Made by a program: the position numbers and the translations under genes | Notes under the pieces: model-generated | What the model was told of the DNA's origin: nothing | Seen by the model: the letters and a program-made list of their open reading frames with translations, nothing else | Databases searched by the model: none | Shown here: positions 1 to 8,265 of the stretch, in pieces | How positions within the stretch are numbered: the first letter of the stretch is position 1 | Layout of the letters: every line of letters begins with the position of its first letter | DNA from: Streptomyces aureoverticillatus | GTDB taxonomy: Bacteria; Actinomycetota; Actinomycetes; Streptomycetales; Streptomycetaceae | Assembly (NCBI RefSeq): GCF_014649395.1 | Contig: NZ_BMSY01000025.1 | Location: forward strand, 1-43,024 | Reading direction: 5' to 3' | DNA: 43,024 bases

Positions 1-239
1 CTGCGCGCCGAGATCCTGCACTGACGGAGGATGGGATCGGATCACCGTGCCCGCACCCCCCCGGCACCACCAGATCGACCACCGCCGTGAAGGCGTCCCC
101 GATGCCGGGGTGGGACCCGTGGAGGGGAGCAGGGGGCGTGGAAGCTGCCTGTGGCGTCGAAGACGGCTCAGGCCGACAGGGCAGCGGAGCGACCGAGCGT
201 GTGCCGCGCCCGCGTTCGTCGTCGCCGTCACCGCGCGGC

Positions 240-449
240 CTACGTCTTCGTCGGGAGGGCGGCCAGCGGGGAGCGGGGAGCCTCGGGTGTCGCGCGGACG
301 GCCGTCCAGTCGACGCGGCGGCTGCGGGCGAGTCTGTCGAGGTCGGCCTGACGGTAGAGCAGGACGACGTCGCGTTTGCGCCATCCGGAACGTGCGGTGT
401 CCGCGTGGGTCAGGAGACCGGCGCGAGTCAGGTGGTTGAAGTCGGACAT
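240..449 (-). CDS. small hypothetical protein (69 aa), possible gene fragment
   Basis: The frame starts at an ATG and ends at a TAG on the minus strand, with mostly G/C third positions, so it looks translated or recently derived from a translated gene. The protein is basic and has no signal peptide or membrane segment. Its middle (VVLLYRQADLDRLARSRRVDW) and end (AVRATPEAPRSPLAAL) resemble the tail of larger Streptomyces proteins with a winged-helix-like or MerR-like segment, an impression from memory only. It may be the broken-off C-terminus of such a gene, since nothing recognisable lies upstream. No clear ribosome binding site decides the start. Function unknown. Confidence 0.45.
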   Translation of the reverse strand: MSDFNHLTRAGLLTHADTARSGWRKRDVVLLYRQADLDRLARSRRVDWTAVRATPEAPRSPLAALPTKT

Positions 450-536
450 CCCAGACTCTTCGGCGGACGGCCGTGCTTTCTCCAGCCGACGAGAGGCGGC
501 GGGCCTCCGCCCGGCGCCCCTCGCCTGCGCTCGCAG

Positions 537-959
537 TCAGGCAGTGAACTTTTTCCATTTTGAGCAGTAGTCAGACGCGCCATCCACCTGCACGCAGCCC
601 CTGATGTTGTAGACCGTCCCCTCGGGAAGGTTCTTGTTGCGGCTCGTGCGGTCGCCCGGGTTCAGACCGCCATCGATAGTCTTCGTCCTGTCGAGGACCT
701 CGTCCTTGTCGTACTGGATGTAGATGCGGTTGCCAGGGCTCTTTTGGCGGTAGGTGTGGAACCAGTCGCCCTTGTGCTTGAACTTCACATAGCCCGCGTA
801 GTCCTTGTAGCCGTTGGAGTAGTCGTAGACCTTGGCCTTCTCGTTGCTGCCCATCGCGACCGGCCCGTCGCCGGGCGCAGCAGCAGCCGGCATCGCCAGC
901 GCGCACACCGCACCGAGCGCCGCCAGCGGCGTCGCCGCAGCCTTGAAGATCCTGCGCAT
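537..959 (-). CDS. small secreted protein of unknown function
   Basis: This encodes 140 residues with a classical Sec signal peptide: a basic MRRIFK start, a hydrophobic stretch to about residue 22 and an Ala-rich cleavage region (PAAAAPG) near residue 28. The mature part of about 112 residues is polar and rich in Lys, Asp, Gly and Tyr. It has two cysteines, 122 and 132, that could form a disulfide after export. A strong ribosome binding site (GGGGGAGGAG) sits just upstream of the ATG, which fixes the start. No enzymatic motif is visible. It stands alone with no operon partner. The secreted nature is well supported and the role is unknown. Confidence 0.8.
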   Translation of the reverse strand: MRRIFKAAATPLAALGAVCALAMPAAAAPGDGPVAMGSNEKAKVYDYSNGYKDYAGYVKFKHKGDWFHTYRQKSPGNRIYIQYDKDEVLDRTKTIDGGLNPGDRTSRNKNLPEGTVYNIRGCVQVDGASDYCSKWKKFTA

Positions 960-1648
960 GATGGAACTCCTCCCCCGTTAAGAAGCTGTGTCGGGTCCTA
1001 CATGACAAGGTGACGAGCCTTCTGTGCAGTTCAGAGGCCTGTCGCGGCGGGGGACTCTGCTCGCCGCGACAGGCGGGACAGTTGCGCAGGCGCAGCAGCC
1101 GTTGTCGAGCGGCTTGAACGGCGCCGCATGCAGCCGTTCCCAGCCTCTCGGCGTGCACGGAGCCGAAGGGCAGCGCCTCCGGGTCACCAGACGCAGCGGA
1201 AGCGCGCCACCACTGAGAGCCTGTCTTTGAGCCCCCGCCGTTCGCGCGGAGCGCGGGTGGAACGGCGAGCGTGCGTGCCAGGCGCCGGGGCGTAGGCGGG
1301 GGTTCAAAGACAGGCTCTGAGGCCGGATGCGCCCCCTCCCAGGCCGCACCCTTCCCCAAGCAACTGCGCCGCCGCCCGGCCGCGGTGACGAGCACGGGGC
1401 AGTCAGCGGAGCAGTCCGACCCCTCCACATCTGGAGCGCGCCCTCGCGGGGCAGGTGGTGGATGTCGGGCCCCGGGCCGGCCGCGACGCCTAAGGGGACG
1501 GTCCGCATTCATTGAGTGCCGGGAGCGCGCTCGGCGGTCGGGCCGTCGCACGGGGGCCCAGAGTGCTGGGTAGGTGGCTTGCAGGAGGAGGGAGAACGGC
1601 TTGGCAGCCGAACGCTGTGTCTCGGGAACGGCGAGTCTCGACCGGGGG
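960..1648. other. intergenic stretch without a convincing gene
   Basis: Open frames exist on both strands here, but they lack good starts, ribosome binding sites and recognisable protein sequence. They look like by-products of the high GC content. The only structured feature is the inverted-repeat element at 1213-1321. Confidence 0.5.
1213..1321. repeat. 109-bp element bounded by 27-bp near-perfect inverted repeats (MITE-like)
   Basis: The left arm (1213-1239, containing AGAGCCTGTCTTTGAG) and right arm (1295-1321, containing CAAAGACAGGCTCT) are reverse complements, with one mismatch inside 24 bp and a second near the outer end. About 55 bp of GC-rich, non-coding sequence lies between them. 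Such a pair is too long and too far apart for an ordinary terminator. It fits a miniature inverted-repeat transposable element or a solo remnant of an insertion sequence. No transposase is encoded inside or nearby, and I could not see a convincing target-site duplication. Confidence 0.7.
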
Positions 1649-2074
1649 ATGTTTGCGATTGATCAAAAGCGCAGGCCGTTGGAGGCCGGGCGCCCTGACT
1701 GCTGGGAGCTGGAGATTGACTTCGCGAGTGCCGTCACGGTCGGGGACGGCGCGGCGGTGTTCAACAGCAACGCCCCGTCACACGACGTGGTGGTGACCCT
1801 GCGGTGTGCCGGCGAACCCCCACGCCTTGGAGGGGAGTTCGTCGAGCTAGGGGGGTGGCCCTTCGCCAGTTACAGCGGTGATCTCGTGTTTTCCACGATC
1901 GACGGGCCCGAGCCGGAGCTGTGTACGCAGCTTCTGGACGCGGACCGTGAGTACCGCGTGCGGGCGTGGGCGAAGGGCAGGGATACGGCACGGGAGGCGT
2001 TTGAGCGCCTGCAGGGGCAGGTATTCCCCATCACCGGCTTGGAGGAGTACGTCATTCTCTTCGAGACCACGTGA
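1649..2074 (+). CDS. conserved-looking hypothetical protein (141 aa)
   Basis: This is a plus-strand gene, probably starting at the ATG at 1649 (MFAIDQKRRP), directly behind a GGGGG stretch. The frame is open further upstream to 1574, but that extension reads as non-coding. The protein is acidic and soluble, with no signal peptide or membrane segment. Alternating hydrophobic and charged residues (WELEIDF, VVVTLRC, DLVFSTIDG) suggest a beta-rich fold. The C-terminus (YRVRAWAKGRDTAREAFERLQG followed by EEYVILFE) looks like a helix and closing strand. I do not recognise the family. It is isolated and flanked by degenerate DNA. Confidence 0.6.
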   Translation: MFAIDQKRRPLEAGRPDCWELEIDFASAVTVGDGAAVFNSNAPSHDVVVTLRCAGEPPRLGGEFVELGGWPFASYSGDLVFSTIDGPEPELCTQLLDADREYRVRAWAKGRDTAREAFERLQGQVFPITGLEEYVILFETT

Positions 2075-2098
2075 GCTCGGGCGCCTGCCCGCGTCCGG

Positions 2099-2620
2099 CT
2101 ACGGGAGCGGCCTCCAAGGCGTTGGCCAGACCCCTGTAGCCCCCCCGCTACCGTCGCGGATCTTCTCGCGTGTGACGTCGGGGTGCACCCAGCCGCCGGG
2201 CTCGCCGTCCATCGCCTGGTGGAACAGCGACCACGGCTCGCTCGCGCGCTCGTCCTTGCGCACCGCCTGGATGGGGTGCATCTTCGAGCGGCCCACGGAC
2301 TCCTTCAGCTTGTCCAGCACGGGAAAGCCCGTCTGTGCGGGCTGCTCCTCGTCACCGGGCTCAAGGGCGTTGCCGCCCTCGGCCTCCAGCCACTCGCCGT
2401 CTGACGGGATGGGGCGGGGCATGCGACCAAGCAGATCACGACGGCGCACACCACCACCCCAGCCAAGCCGGGTAGCGATCGCCACATCTGCTGGGCCGCC
2501 AGGTGGCCACTCAGCTCTCCGCGTACTCCCGGCTTGCATCGTGCGTCGGGGCGACCGGTGTCCGAGGGGGAGGCCGATTCGGTTGAGCAGGTCCCGCTGG
2601 CCGGGGGCGAGTTCAGCCAC
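2099..2620 (-). pseudogene. degenerate coding stretch (hypothetical, possible helicase-associated remnant)
   Basis: The frame codes for 173 residues, but it reads as two unrelated parts. The first few residues (AELAPGQRDLLNRIGLPLG) resemble the tail of helicase-associated repeat proteins of Streptomyces. The next 60 residues are Arg/Gly/Pro-rich and look out of frame. From about residue 75 on (FPVLDKLKESVGRSKMH, WSLFHQAMDGEPGGWVHPD) the sequence again looks like a real soluble protein. This pattern suggests a decayed or fused gene. The identity of both parts is uncertain. Confidence 0.3.
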
Positions 2621-2712
2621 GACCAGCCGATGGCTTCGGCGTCCAGCTCCGGGGCGAGGGCAGGACGGACGTGGTGTTTCCTGGCCGCAGGAGAATGAGG
2701 CCCTTCCCTTGG

Positions 2713-2735
2713 CCCCGCATCAGGCTGATGCGGGG
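2713..2735 (-). terminator. intrinsic terminator after the type III PKS gene
   Basis: A perfect 10-bp stem (CCCCGCATCA / TGATGCGGGG) with a 3-nt loop lies 54 bp beyond the stop codon of the minus-strand type III PKS gene. There is no strong U tract, as is usual in Streptomyces. It could work in both directions. Confidence 0.75.
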
Positions 2736-2788
2736 TTCGTCATTACTGGGCCTGCGGTCTGGTGGCGTGGGCCGGGTGCGGTGGTCGG

Positions 2789-3865
2789 TCAGGCGTGCCA
2801 GGTGGCAGTGGCGCCGGCGGCGGCGAATCCCGGGCCGACGCCGAACAGGAGGCCGCGGGCGCCGTCGGCCGGTGGGTCCGCGTGGGTGCGGGAGAGCACG
2901 GCCAGGACGCCGACGCCGCCGAGGTTGCCGTCCTCGCGCAGGGTGGTCCAGGAGTGGCGGGTCATTCTGTCCTGGTCCTCGAGTTGGGGTGCTTGGTCGA
3001 TGGCCAGGCCGCGCGCGGCGTCCTCGATGATGCGGGGGCCGCCGGGGTGCAGGACGGTGAACTCGAGGCCGGTCAGGTCCTGTTCGTCCAGGTAGGTGAG
3101 CAGGGCGGGCATCACGTCGTTGATGGCTTGGACGGCTGACTTGTCCGACTCGAAGTACAGTCCTTCGCCGTCTTTGCGGCCTCGGTAGCGTTGGGTGCTG
3201 TTGGGCAGTACGAATTCCCAGGTGCTGTCGATGCGCAGCCCCGGGCCCAGGGGTCTGGCCGAGACCAGGCAGGCGCCGCCGGAGTCACCGAAGAGCGCTT
3301 TGTAGATCATGGATTCCGGGGTGGTCTCCTGGCTGTGGTAGGTCGTGCTGAGCATCTCGGCGACGGCGACGAGCACGACGCTTCCGGGATGGGCGGCGAT
3401 GTCGTCGGCCGCCTTGGCCAGTGCGTGGGCGCCGCCGGCACATCCGAGGGAGCCCATGGGCATGCGGCGTACGTCGGGGCGCAGGCCGAGTGCCTGGGTG
3501 AGGTGGATGTCCAGCCCCGGCGCGGTCCACGAAGTGGTGTGGGAGGTGATGACGCAGTCGACGTCGGCGGCGGTGAGGTTGGCGTTGGTCAGCGCTTCCT
3601 GGGCGGCGCGCACGGCGAGTTCGGCGGCGTCGGCGAAGGCGATGCGGTTTCGCTCGGTGCCGTCCGCGTCGCCTGAGATGGCCGGGTCGCTGAGCGGGCG
3701 TGTGAAGCGGCGGGTTTTGACCTGGGTGCGGCGGACGTAGCGCAGCATGGCGGCCAGCCGCGGCAGGGTGGGGTGGGTGCGCTGGATGTGTTCGCAGATC
3801 TCCTCTGTGGTGATCTGGTACGGGGGGTGGGCGATGCACGGGCGGGTGACGTAGGCGGGGGTCAT
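2789..3865 (-). CDS. type III polyketide synthase (chalcone/stilbene synthase-like)
   Basis: The protein is about 358 aa, the usual length for bacterial type III PKSs, which condense malonyl-CoA units on a CoA starter without an acyl carrier protein. The start is taken at the ATG at 3865, which has GGAG seven bases upstream, rather than the TTG at 3871. The Cys-His-Asn triad is visible: Cys142 in SLGCAGGAHAL, His273 in LHPGGPRI and Asn314 in EDGNLGG. The C-terminal GVGPG loop of the thiolase fold is also present. The N-terminal half is divergent from germicidin- and THN-synthase types, so starter and product cannot be assigned. It sits 44 bp behind an MBL-fold gene and is probably co-transcribed with it. 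It could form a small separate pathway or tailor the large cluster. Confidence 0.92.
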   Translation of the reverse strand: MTPAYVTRPCIAHPPYQITTEEICEHIQRTHPTLPRLAAMLRYVRRTQVKTRRFTRPLSDPAISGDADGTERNRIAFADAAELAVRAAQEALTNANLTAADVDCVITSHTTSWTAPGLDIHLTQALGLRPDVRRMPMGSLGCAGGAHALAKAADDIAAHPGSVVLVAVAEMLSTTYHSQETTPESMIYKALFGDSGGACLVSARPLGPGLRIDSTWEFVLPNSTQRYRGRKDGEGLYFESDKSAVQAINDVMPALLTYLDEQDLTGLEFTVLHPGGPRIIEDAARGLAIDQAPQLEDQDRMTRHSWTTLREDGNLGGVGVLAVLSRTHADPPADGARGLLFGVGPGFAAAGATATWHA

Positions 3866-3909
3866 GAGCAACTCCGGGGGACGGTCGGGCGCGTGGTCGG
3901 ACGTGTGTG

Positions 3910-4905
3910 TCAGGGGCGGTGGGGTGCTCGGTGACGCGCCGGGACGGAGGTGGGGACGCAGTCCGGGGTGAGGCGGACGGCGGAGTCGAGGAGCTGGAGG
4001 AGCTGCACGGGATGCGGGTCCGCGTTGAGGTGACGGTACTCGGTCGATGTCAGGACGGCGAGACGTTCGCGCAGCCCCAGGCGGGTATGCCGGTGCTCGT
4101 GCAGCAGCGCGCGGGAGGCATCCTGAACGTCCAGCCCCTGGGCGTGCAGTGAGTGGATGTGTTCGCGTACGGCGGTGATGAAATCCATGTAGTCGCGGAG
4201 ATCGGCCGGGCGGGCGAGGGGGCCGTGGCCGGGGACGATGACGGCGGGTTTCAGGTCGAGGACCTTCTGGCAGGCGTCCAGTACGCCGCTGAGCGGGCCG
4301 GCCCAGTGCACCGGGACGTCTCCGATGAACAGGATGTCGCCGGTGCAGACGACGCCGCTGTCCGGCAGGTGCACGATCAGGTCGCCGGCGGTGTGCGCCG
4401 GGCCGACCTCGATCAGTTCCACCGCGGTGTCACCGACGTGCAGTTCGAGTCGGCCGGTGAAGGTGTGGCTCGGCTGGGTCAGGCTCAGCTCTGAGTAGTC
4501 GTACCGGCCGAAATGAGCCAGGAGATAGCGGTCGAAGGGTTTTTCTTCTTGACAGTTGTCCAGCAGGGTCTGCAGTTGCTCGGGGGCCGGTTCGAGGCAC
4601 AGGTGGTCGAGGTTGGCGTCGGTGCTGATGATGTCCGCGTGCGGGAAGAGGCTGTTGCCGTACGCGTGGTCGCCGTTGGCGTGGGTGTTGACCACCCTGG
4701 ATATCGAAGCGGGTGTGGGCAGGACGCGTTGTGCCGCGGCGATCAGCGATCGCGTCAGCGACGCGGTGTACGGCGTGTCCACGAGGAGGGCATCGCCGTC
4801 TGAGGCGATCAGCACGCAATTTGCCATGCCCCAGGTTCCGGGAAACTCGGGTAGCCAGGCATGGACGTGAGGGCTGATTTCAGTCAGGTCAGACGGTATG
4901 GGCAT
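3910..4905 (-). CDS. MBL-fold metallo-hydrolase
   Basis: This 331-aa protein has the metallo-beta-lactamase fold signature. The metal ligands read THANGDH (His75, Asn77, Asp79, His80), then His171 in GPAHTAGD, Asp190 in CTGD and His227 in PGHG. The second His of the classical HxHxDH motif is Asn, a variant seen in a branch of this superfamily. Members hydrolyse lactones, thioesters or other activated carbonyls. It precedes the type III PKS gene in the same direction, so a role on a polyketide thioester or lactone is plausible but unproven. No ribosome binding site precedes the ATG, which suggests a leaderless or very short-leader transcript. A TGAC-N5-GTCA palindrome lies 18-30 bases upstream. 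Confidence 0.9.
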   Translation of the reverse strand: MPIPSDLTEISPHVHAWLPEFPGTWGMANCVLIASDGDALLVDTPYTASLTRSLIAAAQRVLPTPASISRVVNTHANGDHAYGNSLFPHADIISTDANLDHLCLEPAPEQLQTLLDNCQEEKPFDRYLLAHFGRYDYSELSLTQPSHTFTGRLELHVGDTAVELIEVGPAHTAGDLIVHLPDSGVVCTGDILFIGDVPVHWAGPLSGVLDACQKVLDLKPAVIVPGHGPLARPADLRDYMDFITAVREHIHSLHAQGLDVQDASRALLHEHRHTRLGLRERLAVLTSTEYRHLNADPHPVQLLQLLDSAVRLTPDCVPTSVPARHRAPHRP

Positions 4906-6008
4906 GTGCGCATTCTGAACACTGACTGGCGGTCAAGGGGCGTGATTGTCCTCACAGTTGCTGGTCATGGGTGCGGCGGGCTTCCGGGGTCGGGGCATCT
5001 CGTCGTGCGGTGTTCCGTGCTGCCGTGCCGCCAAGGAGGGATGTCCGCGAAGGCGCGGCTGTGCGTTCTCGCTTTCCGCGCGAGGACGGTCACGTACATC
5101 GGCTGGTGCTGGCCCTCATGTGTTTGCGGCAAATGTCGGGCGTCGTCAGGCTGAGGCTGGGGGCATCGGGTGGACGGGTTGTGGCCGCGGGCCCTTCTCC
5201 CGACGAAGCGTCAGTGCGGGTTCGTTCCTTGCTTCAGTAGGAGTTTTCCGGTCTCCGATGCTTGAGGAATATTTTACGCACCGTCAGGGCTCTTTATTTT
5301 TCTGGGGCTTGGCGCGAGATTTCGTATTCCATCCGCTGTGCCGGGTAATTGTGGCCGATACATCTCCCGTTGGGGTGGGGCGTCGAGCGTCATCCGTACA
5401 CCGGCTGGAAGGCGGTCCACCGGGTGCGTGCATGTGACTGGCGTGCCTCGTACGCCGGCTGCGAGGCGATTGCCTTCTCTGCTGATGGCTTCCCTTGGGC
5501 TTGATGCCCTGCCGCTCTGTGCGTGTCCGGCCTGGGGGTCACTCCCCCGGCGACGGCTCGTGGGCTTCACCGTGCTGTCCAGCCATCACTGTCCGGGCCC
5601 GCTGCCGCGCTGGACCGACGAGATCGTCGACGAGATCCCGGTGAGCTGTGAACATCACCTTCGCACTATGTCCGACTTTGTGCGCAAAAGCCTTCTTCGC
5701 CTCATTAATGGTGTGCATGAAGTGCTGACTGTATTGCGGGGTGCTCGTGCGAAATGCACGCCCCGATATGCCGTCGAGCTGCTTTCCGACCGCACCCCAT
5801 TCGGTGAAATGGGTCACACCGGCTGCGGTGGCTCCGGAGCGGCTGTTGAGCGCACTTCCGTTCTGCGTAAAGAAAGTTGGGGTTTTCGATCAAAGGGGGC
5901 GCTGGATTCCGGTCGCCGGGGACGGGCCTCGCGCATTCCCTATTTGAATTCTGGTCTTGTTCCGTCCGGGCTTTCTCGCCTAACGTCACCGTCGATCCGG
6001 ACGGAACG
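4906..6008. other. long intergenic stretch of lower GC content
   Basis: About 1.1 kb separates the divergent MBL gene and the riboswitch-controlled hydrolase gene. It has AT-richer patches (around 5250-5340 and 5680-5960) unlike the neighbouring genes. The best open frame is 5539-5817 on the minus strand (92 aa, GTG start). It lacks a ribosome binding site and has poor third-position GC, so I do not call it a gene. Promoters for both flanking genes should lie here, but I cannot place them with confidence. Confidence 0.5.
4923..4935. promoter_or_regulatory. possible TetR-type operator upstream of the MBL gene
   Basis: TGACTGGCGGTCA is an imperfect palindrome with TGAC/GTCA half-sites, the style bound by many TetR-family repressors. 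On the minus strand it overlaps a TTGACC hexamer that could act as a -35 box about 30 bases before the MBL start. No TetR gene is encoded next to it, so the assignment rests on pattern alone. Confidence 0.3.
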
Positions 6009-6180
6009 CCGAGTCCTGCCGCTGTCCGGAACTCCTCCCACCCACTCACTTACGCACGGCAGGAGCGGGGGACCCAGGTAAGACGCCGGTCCGGATTCCG
6101 GAACGGCTCGGGGTGAAGTCGCATTCGCAGTGCGGCCGGACATCTCCCGTCCGAACCCGACAGCTCACCTCGTAGGCGAC
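6009..6180 (+). ncRNA. ydaO/yuaA-type c-di-AMP riboswitch
   Basis: The leader of the downstream hydrolase gene contains the conserved blocks of the ydaO-yuaA riboswitch class. They are GCGGGGGACCCA at about 6065-6076, GGGGTGAA at about 6110-6117, and the 3' block from CCCGACAGCTCACCTCGTAG to GGCG at about 6156-6178. Paired arms such as CCTGCCG/CGGCAGG fit its fold. Riboswitches of this class bind c-di-AMP and in actinobacteria commonly control cell-wall hydrolase genes, usually by terminating transcription when ligand is abundant. The aptamer ends about 16 bases before the start codon, so the boundaries given here are approximate. Confidence 0.93.
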
Positions 6181-6195
6181 GGAGAGGAATTCGTC

Positions 6196-6957
6196 ATGCC
6201 TGCAAAGGGAAAGCACCGCCGTCCCAAGTCCAGCCCGCTCGCCCGGGGCATCGCCGCCGCCGGCACGGGCGGGGCCGTGCTCGCTCTCCCGGTGCTCGGC
6301 GCGACCACCGCCGGCGCGGCGCCGGCCGGTGCGGCTGCCAAGCCCGCCGCGGCCCCCAAGACCCACGTCGTCGTCGCGGGCGACACCCTCTCCAAGATCG
6401 CCCGAGAGCACTCGGTGAGCGGCGGCTGGAAGAAGCTCTACGAGGACAACCGCGGCGTCCTCGGCGATGGCCCTGGGCTGATCCGTCCCGGTCTCAAGCT
6501 CACCCTCGGCGAGAAGGGCCCGGCCGGGGCCGGGGAGAAGCCGGCCTCCAAGGCGTCCGCCGAGCGGGCGGACCGCTCCGAGCGCGGCGACACGCTCGCC
6601 GCCGAGCCCGCCGCCGCCCCGGCGAAGAAGTCCTACACCAACGACCTCGACGGCTGGATCAAGGAGTCGCTGGACATCATGGCCCAGCACGGCATCCCCG
6701 GCTCCTACGAGGGCATCCACCGCAACATCATGCGCGAGTCCTCCGGCAACCCGCTGGCCATCAACAACTGGGACTCCAACGCTGCCGCCGGAACCCCGTC
6801 CAAGGGCCTCCTGCAGGTCATCGGCCCCACCTTCGCCGCCTACCGCCTGCCCGGCACGTCGATGGACAGCTTCGACCCGGTCGCCAACATCACCGCCGCC
6901 TGCAACTACGCGGCCGACCGCTACGGCTCCATCGACAACGTCAACGGCCCGTACTAG
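6196..6957 (+). CDS. secreted LysM and transglycosylase (SLT-like) cell-wall hydrolase
   Basis: The ATG at 6196 is chosen because GGAGAGGAAT precedes it. Upstream in-frame starts lie inside the riboswitch. The 253-aa protein has a twin-basic N-terminus and hydrophobic signal peptide ending near residue 42 (TTAGAAPAG). A LysM peptidoglycan-binding domain follows (about 56-104; HVVVAGDTLSKIA), then an Ala/Lys-rich linker. The C-terminal lysozyme-fold transglycosylase domain (about 148-253) carries the likely catalytic Glu181 in MRESSGNP and the GLLQVIGPTF motif. It should cleave peptidoglycan outside the membrane, as resuscitation-promoting and related muralytic enzymes do. It is housekeeping in nature and separates the type III PKS unit from the large cluster. 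Confidence 0.93.
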   Translation: MPAKGKHRRPKSSPLARGIAAAGTGGAVLALPVLGATTAGAAPAGAAAKPAAAPKTHVVVAGDTLSKIAREHSVSGGWKKLYEDNRGVLGDGPGLIRPGLKLTLGEKGPAGAGEKPASKASAERADRSERGDTLAAEPAAAPAKKSYTNDLDGWIKESLDIMAQHGIPGSYEGIHRNIMRESSGNPLAINNWDSNAAAGTPSKGLLQVIGPTFAAYRLPGTSMDSFDPVANITAACNYAADRYGSIDNVNGPY

Positions 6958-6982
6958 GCCCCCGGCCCGCCCTCGCCCGCTG

Positions 6983-7014
6983 TGAGCCCCGGCACGCCGT
7001 GTGTCCGGGGCTCA
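6983..7014 (+). terminator. intrinsic terminator after the cell-wall hydrolase gene
   Basis: A perfect 10-bp stem (TGAGCCCCGG / CCGGGGCTCA), extended inward by CAC/GTG pairs with one bulge, begins 26 bases after the TAG stop. Confidence 0.8.
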
Positions 7015-8116
7015 GGCCTGCCTGAGGCCGGCGGACGCGCATGCCGCCCAGTGCCGACAATGATCCGACGTGACGTACTGGGTGTCTCGCCCCTGCACTG
7101 CTCCCTTCCCGCAGCAGCCCCGGCTATCGCTGAGCGGTTCGTGGTCTCGGTGATGGCCGGGAGGGCGAGTAGATGCGCAACTGCCTGCAGAGCCTGCTGG
7201 GTTTACCCACTCACCGGCGAGGTCAGCGGCCGGATCGTGCCTCTCCTCGCCAGACCCAGCCTGGGCAACGCGCCCTCCGATGTGCATCCGAACGGGATGC
7301 ACGGACTACTCGAGATCAAGAGTTCGCTGATCCTGCGGACCGGCGCAAGGCCTGCTGCGTTCCCGAGGCGGTCGGGGTGCGCGCATCAGCGTATGTCTCG
7401 GCTACCTCGCCGTCGCGGTGCGAACCCCCAGGGAAACCAGCACAGTTCCCGCCAGCCGGCTCATCGCGCGCCGGAACCGAGGCGTGTCGATCAGCGGGCG
7501 TGCGGCGGCGACCACAGATGTCCAGAACAGCAGCCACACCAGGACAACGGCCGCATGCGCGATCGCGAGCACCGCGATCTGCGGTGCGATGGGGCGGCTG
7601 GGGGTGAGGAACTGCGGGACGAGGGTGAGATGGACCGACCGCTGCCTTCGGGTTGAGGACGTTGGGCCACAGCCCCTGCCCGAAGTCCCCAAAGCCGGTG
7701 GCCACGGTCTCCGTCTCGCTGAACGCCACAGCGTGGAGAGCCATACGGCGAGGGTGTCACGCACCCTGTTCGCGCCGTCCCGGCCCCGTTCCACGCGCCG
7801 ATCACTTCGCCGCCGGCCGTCGAGGCTGTGCTGTCGTGTCGCCCGTACCTCTACGAACGTCGGGACCGCAGGCGCAGTGCCGCGGGCGAGCAGCGCTCTG
7901 CGCTGCCCTGGTCGGCCTCGATCTCCGCCCCGAGTCCAGGATCCCTTTCCTGACGTATCGTCAGGAACCTTTTCAGTTCAGGGCCTTGGAAAGTCGTGGA
8001 GCCCGCAGTCGGCGAGCCGCTGCGGCCAGGAGGGCGAGGTGGATGGCAGAGCGTATGGCGCGGGCGGGCAGCGGCTACGGCTTGCAGGGGGCATCCTCCC
8101 GCTGCCGGGGGTGGCG
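7015..8116. other. intergenic stretch with only a decayed gene
   Basis: Apart from the LysE-like remnant at 7402-7744, I see no convincing gene. The open frames on both strands lack starts with ribosome binding sites and recognisable sequence. The stretch separates the housekeeping hydrolase from the end of the PKS/NRPS cluster. Confidence 0.5.
7402..7744 (-). pseudogene. truncated, frameshifted LysE/RhtB-family exporter
   Basis: Two minus-strand frames together spell the C-terminal half of a LysE-type amino-acid exporter. One frame gives FGQGLWPNVLNPKAAV, the conserved loop before a membrane helix. The next frame continues with HLTLVPQFLTPS, a hydrophobic helix (AVLAIAHAAVVLVWLLFW) and the last helix (RLAGTVLVSLGVR). 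The switch occurs near 7635-7645, so at least one frameshift is present. The N-terminal three helices (about 100 residues) are missing. Intact members have about 210 residues and several membrane spans. This is a decayed transporter with no expected function. Confidence 0.6.
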
Positions 8117-8150
8117 CGCGTGGGCAGGCTGCTTTGTGCCTGCCCACGCG
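8117..8150 (-). terminator. intrinsic terminator at the end of the PKS/NRPS core
   Basis: A perfect 13-bp stem (CGCGTGGGCAGGC / GCCTGCCCACGCG) with an 8-nt loop lies about 115 bases beyond the stop codon of the NRPS gene. It marks the 3' end of the core transcription unit. Confidence 0.75.
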
Positions 8151-8265
8151 GGCGGATGCGGGGTTCAGCGGGATGCGGGAGAGGCGAGGGGTTGGGCCTT
8201 TTCACCGGCCGTCTTCCCGTTCTCGCCGCATCCCTGTGGCCTGGTGGCCGGGTGGTGGGCGGGGG

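Noticed and set aside
1..24. Possible last codons of a plus-strand gene entering from the left (CTGCGCGCC...CACTGA).
   Set aside because: Only seven codons are visible before a TGA; no frame or family can be supported.
47..570. Overlapping plus-strand open frames at the left edge.
   Set aside because: Arg/Gly-rich translations without ribosome binding sites, opposite the better minus-strand frame.
571..1551. Long minus-strand open frame of 326 codons.
   Set aside because: It overlaps the well-supported secreted-protein gene in another frame, has low-complexity translation and crosses the inverted-repeat element.
5539..5817. 92-codon minus-strand frame with GTG start.
   Set aside because: No ribosome binding site, atypically low third-position GC and no recognisable motif; possible but not supportable.
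6130..6195. Upstream in-frame start extending the transglycosylase gene by 22 codons.
   Set aside because: These codons lie inside the conserved riboswitch; the ATG at 6196 has the good ribosome binding site and starts a normal signal peptide.
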